Below are positions 41,749 to 48,585 of a stretch of 64,000 nt of DNA, in pieces. The translations under genes and the position numbers were made by a program. Numbering within the stretch: the first letter of the stretch is position 1; each line of letters begins with the position of its first letter. The stretch covers positions 1 to 64,000 of the IMG/VR virus record IMGVR_UViG_3300024319_000003; one strand, given 5' to 3'. The stretch comes from a virus. The notes beneath the pieces are model-generated. The model did not search any database. It was not told the DNA's origin and saw nothing but the letters and a program-made list of their open reading frames with translations.

Positions 41749-41846
41749 TAAAGGCAATAAAAAGAATATTAAGAGATATGTGGATGGGTATAAAGATAGC
41801 AAATGAGAACTATCTTAATGGTAAGACTAATCAAGGTAAATTCTAA
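41745..41846 (+). CDS. Micro-protein (33 aa)
   Basis: MIKAIKRILRDMWMGIKIAN..., basic amphipathic helix. ATG overlaps the MazG-like stop by 4 bp. Function unknown. Confidence 0.4.
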   Translation: MIKAIKRILRDMWMGIKIANENYLNGKTNQGKF

Positions 41847-41848
41847 AG

Positions 41849-41959
41849 ATGAGTAACGAAGAACAATATGAAGTTAGCGCAAAAGTAGTATTCATATGCT
41901 GTTCCTTTGTTGGATTAGTTACACTTTTAACACTATTAGCATTAGCAATCAAACCATAA
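41849..41959 (+). CDS. Micro membrane protein (36 aa)
   Basis: Short acidic N-terminus then one helix (VVFICCSFVGLVTLLTLLAL). 2 bp after the previous stop. Function unknown. Confidence 0.45.
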   Translation: MSNEEQYEVSAKVVFICCSFVGLVTLLTLLALAIKP

Positions 41960-41964
41960 CAAAG

Positions 41965-42057
41965 ATGAGTAAAGAATCAATACCGGATTTGATATTAGCT
42001 ATAGTAGTGTTAATGTTATGGAATGGGTACTTAATATATAAAATGCGAAAGAGATGA
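41965..42057 (+). CDS. Micro membrane protein (30 aa)
   Basis: MSKESIPDLILAIVVLMLWN..., one helix, basic tail YKMRKR (positive-inside end). ATGA coupling to the next frame. Confidence 0.45.
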   Translation: MSKESIPDLILAIVVLMLWNGYLIYKMRKR

Positions 42058-42167
42058 TCAATAGCGGAAGAGAATGGGATTGGTTAGATGATATAATAGA
42101 AGATGGTATAGATGATTATGTCTCAGTACCTACAGGAAGTAAACCGCCTACATGTATAGAAGATTAA
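42054..42167 (+). CDS. Acidic micro-protein (37 aa)
   Basis: MINSGREWDWLDDIIEDGID... ends PPTCIED. ATG overlaps the previous stop. Highly acidic; function unknown. Confidence 0.4.
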   Translation: MINSGREWDWLDDIIEDGIDDYVSVPTGSKPPTCIED

Positions 42168-42168
42168 T

Positions 42169-42300
42169 ATGGAGTTTAAAGTATATGAGTATAAACCTTT
42201 AACAATAGGACTATGGAGACCATTTGTAATAGAGGAAGGCTTTATAAAGGACTATATAAGAAGGACTTCAATAGAGACAGATAATATAATACTATTTTAA
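42169..42300 (+). CDS. Micro-protein (43 aa)
   Basis: MEFKVYEYKPLTIGLWRPFV..., mixed beta character. One base after the previous stop. Function unknown. Confidence 0.4.
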   Translation: MEFKVYEYKPLTIGLWRPFVIEEGFIKDYIRRTSIETDNIILF

Positions 42301-42315
42301 AGTAAAATAAGAGTT

Positions 42316-42513
42316 ATGACAATACAAGAACAATTAAGAGGATGGGGTATGGACGTAGAAGCTTTGAAGGGGGAGGGGGCGTTTCTCTCTCCACCGAAGG
42401 TGCCACGCGCATTTTCGACGAATGTCTCAAATGATCCAACCCAACCCAACAATCTAAAGGAAGAGGAATGGTGTCATTACGGAGGTCTGCCATCACCTAA
42501 AGCATATATGTAA
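42316..42513 (+). CDS. Small protein containing a copy of the hairpin element (65 aa)
   Basis: MTIQEQLRGWGMDVEALKGE..., with residues about 16-36 encoded by repeat copy 3 and a C-terminus CHYGGLPSPKAYM. The element is in a different phase here than in copy 2, so the amino acids differ. May be a gene interrupted or lengthened by the element. Confidence 0.45.
   Translation: MTIQEQLRGWGMDVEALKGEGAFLSPPKVPRAFSTNVSNDPTQPNNLKEEEWCHYGGLPSPKAYM
42365..42415 (+). repeat. Dispersed GC-rich hairpin element, copy 3
   Basis: GAAGGGGGAGGGGGCGTTTC, CT tract, hairpin CACC-GAA-GGTG, CCACGCGC. The stem differs from copies 1 and 2 (CGAC/GTCG) in a way that keeps pairing. Confidence 0.75.
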
Positions 42514-42525
42514 GCATGCTAAAGC

Positions 42526-42621
42526 ATGTGTCTGAGAGTGTACGACTTTGATCAATACTACATATCATTAGATATAAGATCAATGGAGAGATACCGTGGT
42601 AGTAAGGTAGATAGAGGGTAA
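42526..42621 (+). CDS. Possible micro-protein (31 aa)
   Basis: MCLRVYDFDQYYISLDIRSM...; starts within a CATGC-TAAA-GCATG hairpin (42515-42528). Weak support; the region may be untranslated. Confidence 0.25.
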   Translation: MCLRVYDFDQYYISLDIRSMERYRGSKVDRG

Positions 42622-42822
42622 ACAACCAAGTGTTAGCCTAAAGCATATCAATTAAGTGTAACGTATATATTAATATATTGATATACATATAGTTTTATAT
42701 TGAGATATATTGTTTGTATAGAATAATACCTATAGGATGTATGGAATGAAAGGAAATTATATCAGGCATGCACCCCTCTCCAATATTTTTTTTTCTATAT
42801 AGAGGAAAATAACCCACCAAAC
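42622..42822 (+). other. AT-rich untranslated stretch without gene
   Basis: No frame of note. Contains alternating TA-rich sequence (42663-42730), a poly-T run near 42787 and a short CCTCT...AGAGG inverted pair (42775-42805). I see no clear function other than spacing before the next promoter. Confidence 0.4.
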
Positions 42823-42856
42823 AGTTGTCTATATGCGTAAATTTTCTTATATTAAG
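42823..42856 (+). promoter_or_regulatory. Promoter, AGTTG-N20-TATATTAAG
   Basis: AGTTG 42823-42827, TATATTAAG 42848-42856, 20 bases between; AAAGGTTATG leads into 42884. Confidence 0.75.
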
Positions 42857-42883
42857 GTATATTAATAAAGATAAATAAAGGTT

Positions 42884-43189
42884 ATGACGTATTCAGACAA
42901 AGTTAAGAGTTCAAAAGTAATGTTAGACATCATCAAGTCCATGGAGGATGAAGAGAGTATTAAGTTTACCTACGGCAAAGGTTATAAAGGAGAGCCTGAG
43001 GTATATAAGATCAATTGTTATAAGGATGGTATAGATGGTAAAACGTCTTATAGTATCTGGAATAACTTTAATGGTATGAATGTATCTTCTTTGGGTCCTA
43101 CTACGGTTAAGTGTTATACATTTGATATGATGTCTCAGAGAACTACATATAACTTCCCGTTAAATGAAATGATAATGGTTGAAGGATAG
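42884..43189 (+). CDS. Hypothetical protein (101 aa)
   Basis: Beta-rich (SIKFTYGKGYKGEPEVYKIN), two Cys, no signal peptide. No family recognised. Start fixed by leader. Confidence 0.55.
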   Translation: MTYSDKVKSSKVMLDIIKSMEDEESIKFTYGKGYKGEPEVYKINCYKDGIDGKTSYSIWNNFNGMNVSSLGPTTVKCYTFDMMSQRTTYNFPLNEMIMVEG

Positions 43190-43208
43190 ATAAATCCTAT
43201 GGGGTATT

Positions 43209-43243
43209 AGTTGCCTCCTAAGGATATTTTTCTTATATTTAAG
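43209..43243 (+). promoter_or_regulatory. Promoter, AGTTG-N20-TATATTTAAG
   Basis: AGTTG 43209-43213, TATATTTA from 43234, 20 bases between. Places the next start at 43262. Confidence 0.75.
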
Positions 43244-43261
43244 TATAAAGCAATAAAGGTT

Positions 43262-43522
43262 ATGAGTAATATAGAGTATTTAAAGAGTTATGTAGGTAAG
43301 ATGTTTAGTGACAATTTTAGTTCTACCGGGACCAGTCTATTGATTAGAGTGGAAGAGGATATGAATAAGGCCTACTACATGGAGTGTTATAGTCAATATG
43401 CCAATGTGTCTGGTAGAAGAGCTGATGGTAGTAAGAGAACAGATAAGTTGTATCATCCTACACCGGGTTTAAATACAATGTCTATCGCTCAGTTAGAGAG
43501 ATGTATAATAGGTGTAGTATAA
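43262..43522 (+). CDS. Hypothetical protein (86 aa)
   Basis: MSNIEYLKSYVGKMFSDNFS..., with SGRRADGSKRTDK and a hydrophobic end. Longer frame from 43211 would cover the promoter and is rejected. No family recognised. Confidence 0.55.
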   Translation: MSNIEYLKSYVGKMFSDNFSSTGTSLLIRVEEDMNKAYYMECYSQYANVSGRRADGSKRTDKLYHPTPGLNTMSIAQLERCIIGVV

Positions 43523-43548
43523 ATTATTAATTAAATTAAATAAAGGTT

Positions 43549-43737
43549 ATGAAGAAGAAGTTAGATTTAAATCCTGCTACTGATTATGTGAAGTACCTCA
43601 ACGGCTATATGCCTAAGATTGAGCATTGGCAAGCAAAGTTTGATGAGGCTAAGAGTAACAATGATTTCGATGGTATGAATGAGGCACTAGATAGTCTTAT
43701 ATACTTTGTTAGTAAACAAAAATTGATCTATGGTTAA
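43549..43737 (+). CDS. Hypothetical protein (62 aa)
   Basis: MKKKLDLNPATDYVKYLNGY..., helical. AAAGGTTATG at its start without an adjacent promoter. Overlaps the next start by 8 bp. Confidence 0.5.
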   Translation: MKKKLDLNPATDYVKYLNGYMPKIEHWQAKFDEAKSNNDFDGMNEALDSLIYFVSKQKLIYG

Positions 43738-43936
43738 TATATTAAGAGCCGTAATGGTAGTAGCTGGTATTATAATAGTATATGGTATAGGTTATGCCTT
43801 TATACAGCTGGTTAATGGTATACTATATCAGATCTTTATACATCCAGAGCGTACATGTGTTATAGTCTTATCTATATTAGGCATATGGGCGGGTATAGAG
43901 TATGTAATCAAACGTATAAACAATTCCAAGGTATAA
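43730..43936 (+). CDS. Small membrane protein (68 aa)
   Basis: Two hydrophobic helices (about 6-27 and 40-57: VMVVAGIIIVYGIGYAFIQL; VIVLSILGIWAGIEYVI). Function unknown. Last rightward gene before the convergent leftward operon. Confidence 0.5.
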   Translation: MVNILRAVMVVAGIIIVYGIGYAFIQLVNGILYQIFIHPERTCVIVLSILGIWAGIEYVIKRINNSKV

Positions 43937-44125
43937 CCTTACCTTCCTAAGTCCTTCGTTAACTCGTCCGGTATCCTGCCGGTCGGGTGAAGGCATGTAG
44001 ATATCATGGTGATAGAACAGTGACAGTAAAGTTCCCTAAAGGGTTGGTCCTCTGCAAGATTCTACCATACCTAATCGCATACTTCCTATAGAATTTTGGT
44101 ATATAGTAATATATATGTATATATG
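43937..44125 (+). other. Convergent intergenic region with long hairpin
   Basis: No gene. Hairpin 43953-43993: CCTTC pairs with GAAGG, with inner CG-CCGG/CCGG-CG pairs around TATCCTG. A smaller CCCT-AA-AGGG hairpin lies near 44033. Lies between the rightward small genes and the leftward bS21 operon; may stop both transcripts, but it has no T tract. Confidence 0.4.
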
Positions 44126-44269
44126 TTAAGCTATTAAACTCCACATAGCACTCACAACACCACCTAATACAAACAAACATAGCATTCCTACTATTAAAGC
44201 AAATACGGTATCTCCTAACATACCTAATACTTGTTTACCTAGTTGTTTATTTTCTTCTCTATTGCTCAT
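44126..44269 (-). CDS. Small membrane protein of the bS21 operon (47 aa)
   Basis: MSNREENKQLGKQVLGMLGD... then a membrane helix (TVFALIVGMLCLFVLGG). ATG shares one base with the bS21 stop. Function unknown. Confidence 0.5.
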   Translation of the reverse strand: MSNREENKQLGKQVLGMLGDTVFALIVGMLCLFVLGGVVSAMWSLIA

Positions 44270-44469
44270 TACTTTAAATCTTCGTGTTTGTCTCTATACT
44301 CACGGGTCTTAATTGTCTTTTGTTTAGACTTACGCTTGGCATCCGAAGGTTTTGTATAGTGTTTACGTTCTCTCTGTTCTTTCAACAGCTTTGTATCCCG
44401 TACCTTACGTTTATACCTCTTTAATGCTCTTGCAATGTCCTCACCTTTCTTTAATAGTATTCTTAACAT
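44269..44469 (-). CDS. rpsU: Ribosomal protein bS21
   Basis: 66 residues. MLRILLKKGEDIARALKRYK, then REHYTKP-like RERKHYTKPSDAKRKSKQK, follows the Bacteroidota bS21 pattern (start strand, GENIDRALKRYKRK, KPS). bS21 sits next to the anti-Shine-Dalgarno end of 16S rRNA; in Bacteroidota it helps hide that sequence. Phage-encoded bS21 may retune translation initiation on phage-loaded ribosomes. Middle gene of a leftward three-gene operon. Confidence 0.85.
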   Translation of the reverse strand: MLRILLKKGEDIARALKRYKRKVRDTKLLKEQRERKHYTKPSDAKRKSKQKTIKTREYRDKHEDLK

Positions 44470-44496
44470 TTATATGTTTTATAGTACATAGGCTAT

Positions 44497-44679
44497 CTAT
44501 GAGTTGTCTAACTGGATTGTTCCTTCTTTGACTAGCTCTTGATATGCCATATCTATGAGTTCATTCATATCTTTACGTTGTCCTTGCTTGGTCGACCGTA
44601 TTTCTCCGACCCTTTTAAGTAGCTCTACGTTTTTACCTTGAGCGTATGCAATATACAGTAAATCTTCTCCAGTACTCAT
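44497..44679 (-). CDS. Hypothetical protein (60 aa), first gene of bS21 operon
   Basis: MSTGEDLLYIAYAQGKNVEL..., helical, acidic C-terminus. The leftward promoter at 44709-44740 lies just upstream, which supports it as real. Function unknown. Confidence 0.55.
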   Translation of the reverse strand: MSTGEDLLYIAYAQGKNVELLKRVGEIRSTKQGQRKDMNELIDMAYQELVKEGTIQLDNS

Positions 44680-44708
44680 CTATATTTTCTATACCTTATT
44701 ATATTAAA

Positions 44709-44740
44709 TAATATAAGAAATTTTTGGGGAAAAAACAACT
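44709..44740 (-). promoter_or_regulatory. Leftward promoter of the bS21 operon, AGTTG-N20-TATATTA
   Basis: On the minus strand, AGTTG (44740-44736) and TATATTA (44715-44709) are 20 bases apart, the same spacing as on the plus strand. Confidence 0.75.
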
Positions 44741-44797
44741 AATATTGAAATTTTTTTTTTGCAAATTTTTTGATCTATACAAACATGCTATTTATTA

Positions 44798-45238
44798 ATG
44801 ATGGAAAAACTAGACCCACATACGTTATTTAGCATCTTCGAACAAGGAGATGAAGAGGTATATAGAGAGCATGGACACGATGATGTCTTAGATAACCCTT
44901 TTGTCCTTATGGGGATGGTGTTAAGAGGTTTAGAGAACTATAAGCTTATGGTATTAATGTATACTCGTAAGTATCCAGAGCAGTTTAAAGCAGCAGAACC
45001 AGGTATTAAAGGTAAGTACTACGATAAGATGTATGGATATCTTAATAGATTGGATTTAAGAAAGATAGAGACTGCTTTCCGTATAGGCAAAAGCTATTCA
45101 AAGGATGAGATACAATTAGCTTTAGATGATCTAATAGAGCATTATATAAGTGTTGAGCAGTATGAGAAATGCGCTAAAATCGTTCAATACAAAGATCTCT
45201 TTATTTTAGAAGAAGTTTACCAAATAATTAATAAATAA
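44798..45238 (+). CDS. Hypothetical protein (146 aa)
   Basis: Helical throughout (DNPFVLMGMVLRGLENYKLM, then KYYDKMYGYLNRLDLRKI). Possible TPR-like or helical repeat protein; not recognised. Preceded by TATTTATT at 44789 rather than by the AGTTG promoter; two adjacent ATGs are possible starts. Confidence 0.55.
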   Translation: MMEKLDPHTLFSIFEQGDEEVYREHGHDDVLDNPFVLMGMVLRGLENYKLMVLMYTRKYPEQFKAAEPGIKGKYYDKMYGYLNRLDLRKIETAFRIGKSYSKDEIQLALDDLIEHYISVEQYEKCAKIVQYKDLFILEEVYQIINK

Positions 45239-45248
45239 CTGTCACTTT

Positions 45249-45282
45249 AGTTGCCTAGTAACTTAATTTTTCGTATATTTAG
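45249..45282 (+). promoter_or_regulatory. Promoter, AGTTG-N20-TATATTTAG
   Basis: AGTTG 45249-45253, TATATTTAG 45274-45282, 20 bases between; AAAGGTTATG at 45299-45309. Confidence 0.75.
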
Positions 45283-45306
45283 ATATAAGATAAAAAGATA
45301 AAGGTT

Positions 45307-45678
45307 ATGGCAAATTCAAACACACACACAATTTCAAATCAAAGTCAATTCGATGAAACTCTTATGTGGGTCTCAGATCTCTACAAAGACGTTAATGGTT
45401 TCAGACCTAGAGGGTATAACTTCCATAATTGGTCTTTCCAGGAGCTTGCTGATTTCGTTACCGACCTTATGTTAGTAAACTCAAAGCAAGTCGAAGATGA
45501 GAGGGCTTGGGAGAATAAAGCTATTAAGGATGTAATGTCTGTAGGGGCTGATGATAAGGAGACTGCTCTTAGATGGTTAGATCAAGCCGATGCTTACTTT
45601 ATGTACGGTGATGATGAATTCTATGAAGATCATATTGAGAAGTACGGTTGGGTAGCTAAACACTTTGAGGTATGTTAG
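45307..45678 (+). CDS. Hypothetical protein (123 aa)
   Basis: Soluble and acidic: SQFDETLMWVSDLYKDVNGF, later GADDKETALRWLDQADAYFM. No family recognised. Overlaps the lipoprotein start by 7 bp. Confidence 0.55.
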   Translation: MANSNTHTISNQSQFDETLMWVSDLYKDVNGFRPRGYNFHNWSFQELADFVTDLMLVNSKQVEDERAWENKAIKDVMSVGADDKETALRWLDQADAYFMYGDDEFYEDHIEKYGWVAKHFEVC

Positions 45679-46310
45679 ATATAAATCTTCGCGGCAACTT
45701 GCGCGCGTTTCGCGCGGCGGCCCTTTTGTTTTTACTCGCCCTCGCCCTTTCTTGTGAGCAAGATGTTTTGATACCTAACACTTGTGTAGGAGGTGATTGT
45801 AATGCATATATGTCTACTCAATTTTACAAAGACAGTAACGGTTATACACACGCTGTCCTTGATTGGACTAGAGAGTATTTACCTTATTTTGCTATAGATG
45901 TAGAGGCATCTCGTACTAATCCTGTTTATTACTATAACGATGTACCTGTTGTTAGTGCTGAATTTGATACAGATACTTACTATGTGTTAGGAGATAGTAT
46001 TGCTTTCACTATTCCACTGTACAACCCTTATACTGGATTAGAGACTTACGATGGTTTTCCAATACCTGTACAGGATACTGTGGTTTATTTAAGTCAGTTT
46101 CAAGGAATGGTACTCCCTATAGTCCAGAATGATACTAGAATTTACTTTGCAGACAATGAAGAAGGTAGATTTACTACAAAAAGGTTAGTTGGTCCAGTCC
46201 CAGAAGTGATGATAGGTGATACTATATCGGTTTATATGAGGGTATTTTGGGATGCCGGTGAGTATTCCGTGTTAAAAGATGAATATTTAGAAAAATATAT
46301 TATAGAATAG
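45672..46310 (+). CDS. Predicted lipoprotein (212 aa)
   Basis: N-terminal lipoprotein signal: basic start, hydrophobic run and a lipobox ending LALSC (C28). The mature part is beta-rich and acidic (YMSTQFYKDSNGYTHAVLDW). Would be anchored to the outer or inner membrane; role unknown, for example superinfection exclusion is possible but unproven. The signal region is encoded by an abnormal GC-rich palindrome. Confidence 0.65.
   Translation: MLDINLRGNLRAFRAAALLFLLALALSCEQDVLIPNTCVGGDCNAYMSTQFYKDSNGYTHAVLDWTREYLPYFAIDVEASRTNPVYYYNDVPVVSAEFDTDTYYVLGDSIAFTIPLYNPYTGLETYDGFPIPVQDTVVYLSQFQGMVLPIVQNDTRIYFADNEEGRFTTKRLVGPVPEVMIGDTISVYMRVFWDAGEYSVLKDEYLEKYIIE
45702..45716 (+). repeat. Perfect GC hairpin inside the lipoprotein signal peptide
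   Basis: CGCGCG-TTT-CGCGCG, flanked by further GC-rich bases (45690-45722), in frame as L-R-A-F-R-A. Base composition unlike the flanks. Confidence 0.7.
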
Positions 46311-46340
46311 TTGCTTTTCTGCAAAATTTTTAATACCTTG
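46309..46340 (+). promoter_or_regulatory. Promoter, AGTTG-N20-TACCTTG
   Basis: AGTTG 46309-46313, TACCTTG 46334-46340, 20 bases between. TACCTTG is close to the Bacteroidota TAnnTTTG, linking the whole set to the host sigma factor. Confidence 0.6.
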
Positions 46341-46454
46341 TATATATTATATAAGAAAATTAATAAGGTATAATAAAAAGTATATTTAAATAAATAAAAT
46401 ATTTAATAATAATTTAATTAACTATTAATAAGAATAAATTTAAAAAGGTTACCT

Positions 46455-47186
46455 ATGTTAAATGCTGAACAGATTGCTAAAAACTACGAAAAACACTTAA
46501 AAATCATTGAAACCTATTTAGGTGGACGTGCTATCGCTTGTAAAGAGATGTTAAAACACATGGAGGATAACTATGTAATGGCTCCTGCTAGTGGAAAGAC
46601 TTGGTATCATAATGCTTTTGCTGGAGGATATGTAGATCATGTTAATAGAGTAGTACAATATGCTGTAGAGCAGTCTAGATTATATGAAAAAATGGGTGGT
46701 ACTTTAGATTATACTGAAGAGCAATTAGTATTTGCCGCTCTCTTTCATGATTTAGGTAAGATAGGAGATGGAGATCAACCAAACTATATACCTCAGACTG
46801 ATAAATGGAGACAAGATAAGCTTTCAGAAATGTATACTTATAATCCAGACCTTCAATTTATGTTAATTCCAGATAGATCTTTATTTATTTTACAGAAGTT
46901 CGGTATTAAAGTAGATCAAAAAGAGTTTTTAGGTATAAGATGCCACGATGGAGTGTTTGATAAGGCTAATGAAGCTTACTTTTTCAGTAATGTTGAATCA
47001 TCTAGACAAAAAACAGCTTTAGTATCCGTTTTACATACTGCTGACTTCTTAGCCTCTAAGGTAGAGTACGATATGTGGAAAAGAAACGGAGGATCTTCAC
47101 AACCTAAATCCCAGAAGACTAAATCAACCACAGGTAAAAGAGTTAATTCTTCTCAGGGCTTAACAAATTTACTTAAAAATATATAG
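46455..47186 (+). CDS. HD-domain phosphohydrolase
   Basis: 243 residues. Metal-site residues in HD order: H62 in YHNAFAGGYVDH, H98-D99 in LFHDLGKIG, H164 in RCHDG and H194/D197 in HTADFLASK. May hydrolyse nucleotides or cyclic signals. C-terminus is basic and Ser/Thr-rich. First gene of the late block, 2 bp before the next. Confidence 0.75.
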   Translation: MLNAEQIAKNYEKHLKIIETYLGGRAIACKEMLKHMEDNYVMAPASGKTWYHNAFAGGYVDHVNRVVQYAVEQSRLYEKMGGTLDYTEEQLVFAALFHDLGKIGDGDQPNYIPQTDKWRQDKLSEMYTYNPDLQFMLIPDRSLFILQKFGIKVDQKEFLGIRCHDGVFDKANEAYFFSNVESSRQKTALVSVLHTADFLASKVEYDMWKRNGGSSQPKSQKTKSTTGKRVNSSQGLTNLLKNI

Positions 47187-47187
47187 T

Positions 47188-47508
47188 ATGAACATTAATC
47201 CTACCACTCTATACATAATAGTAACAATTTTAGTTGCTTTTGCCGGAATTTTATCGTATATTACATATAACCTACTAAGAAAGGTAGAGAATTACCAAGA
47301 TATTACTAATAATCAATCAGAATACCTGGTAAAAGTCTCTTCTTTGATAGTAGATACACAAAAGCACCTAAACAATCTTGACGAACGTGGGGTTTTCAAG
47401 TCTGATGATGAGGTCGGTTATTTTTTTGAAAATATAAAACTGATACAAAAAGAGTTGGACAAATACCAACTACCCGAAAACTATGCCAAGAAAGAGATCA
47501 AAAGCTAA
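47188..47508 (+). CDS. Membrane-anchored coiled-coil protein (106 aa)
   Basis: N-terminal helix (about 8-28) then a coiled coil (about 32-100) ending EIKS. Overlaps the sigma factor start by 26 bp. Function unknown. Confidence 0.5.
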   Translation: MNINPTTLYIIVTILVAFAGILSYITYNLLRKVENYQDITNNQSEYLVKVSSLIVDTQKHLNNLDERGVFKSDDEVGYFFENIKLIQKELDKYQLPENYAKKEIKS

Positions 47509-48187
47509 TTACTTTACAAAAGAGACAGAAGAATATATAAACAAGTACAACTCTTCAATAGACACCGAATACCGTAATAAGATATTTACAGAACACATCT
47601 ACTACCCGTTCTATAAGCTAGCAGAGAATATAATACATACATTTAAGTTTTACTACACAGATGTTGATAAGATTGAAGACCTTAAACACGAAATAGTCTC
47701 TATGCTCTTAGAAGAAAAGATTATGAAGTTTGATAAGGATAATGGAGCAAAAGCTTATTCATATTTCGGAACTATAGTAAAAAGGTGGTTAATAAATTAT
47801 AATAATAAAAATTATAAGAAGTTAAAGAAAATCGGAAGTTTTGATGATATGGAAGATTCATACGATACTCCATTTTGGAAAAACGAAGAAGACTCTATAT
47901 CACTCAGCCAATTTCTAGATATATACGTAGAAGAAGCATATGTAGATTTAGAAAGTAATTTTACTAAAGAAAGTGAAAGAAAGATAGCGGATGCTATTTT
48001 AACTATATTTAAAACAAGACAGGATTTAGATATATTTAAAAAGAAAGCTCTGTATATATACATAAGGGAAATGACGGATTGTGAAACTCCACACTTAACT
48101 AAAGTGGTAAATAAGTTAAAAACACACTTCTATGTTTTATTCGATAAATATAATGATGTAGGTTTAATTCGCACAAAAGAACTTTAA
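47483..48187 (+). CDS. 55: Late sigma factor, T4 gp55-like
   Basis: 234 residues. NYFTKETEEYINKYNSSIDT and YRNKIFTEHIYYPFYKLAEN, then IIHTFKFYYTDVD and GAKAYSYFGTIVKRWLINYN, match cyanophage gp55 closely. gp55 directs host RNA polymerase to late promoters. Its own target here may be the TATTTATA motif (see findings). Confidence 0.85.
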   Translation: MPRKRSKANYFTKETEEYINKYNSSIDTEYRNKIFTEHIYYPFYKLAENIIHTFKFYYTDVDKIEDLKHEIVSMLLEEKIMKFDKDNGAKAYSYFGTIVKRWLINYNNKNYKKLKKIGSFDDMEDSYDTPFWKNEEDSISLSQFLDIYVEEAYVDLESNFTKESERKIADAILTIFKTRQDLDIFKKKALYIYIREMTDCETPHLTKVVNKLKTHFYVLFDKYNDVGLIRTKEL

Positions 48188-48189
48188 AT

Positions 48190-48198
48190 CTATTTATA
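48190..48198 (+). promoter_or_regulatory. Candidate late promoter motif CTATTTATA
   Basis: TATTTATA from 48191, 19 bases before the ATG at 48210. Similar motifs lie at 50601 and 62975 before other late genes. Direct evidence of function is lacking. Confidence 0.35.
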
Positions 48199-48209
48199 TA
48201 TAAAAACGT

Positions 48210-48581
48210 ATGAGTACTGATAAAGAAATTTTTAAAGGTAAATCATTATCTGATCTTTTTGGTGAAATCTACGATAACTCAAAAGAGACAAAATCTCAAG
48301 TGAAATCCCTTATTGGAGAATTAAAACCTCTAATAGAAAACATTGGCGATGCAACATTAATAGTTCCTATGATTAAAGAGTATATGGAAATAGGTGTTAA
48401 AAATGATGATGCACTAGTAAAACTAGCTACCATTATACAGAGAATGGAAATAGCTCAAACTAAAGGCGGCGGTGAGGATATGTTTAACTTCGAAGACCTT
48501 CAATCACTACTTGAAGAATCAGAAGATATACAAGAAGAGTTAGTAGATAAACAAGAGGATAACGGTAAAGAAGAAGAGTAA
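48210..48581 (+). CDS. Hypothetical structural/assembly protein (123 aa)
   Basis: Helical, acidic C-terminus (EESEDIQEELVDKQEDNGKE). First gene after gp55; leads the baseplate genes. No family recognised. Confidence 0.55.
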   Translation: MSTDKEIFKGKSLSDLFGEIYDNSKETKSQVKSLIGELKPLIENIGDATLIVPMIKEYMEIGVKNDDALVKLATIIQRMEIAQTKGGGEDMFNFEDLQSLLEESEDIQEELVDKQEDNGKEEE

Positions 48582-48585
48582 AGTC

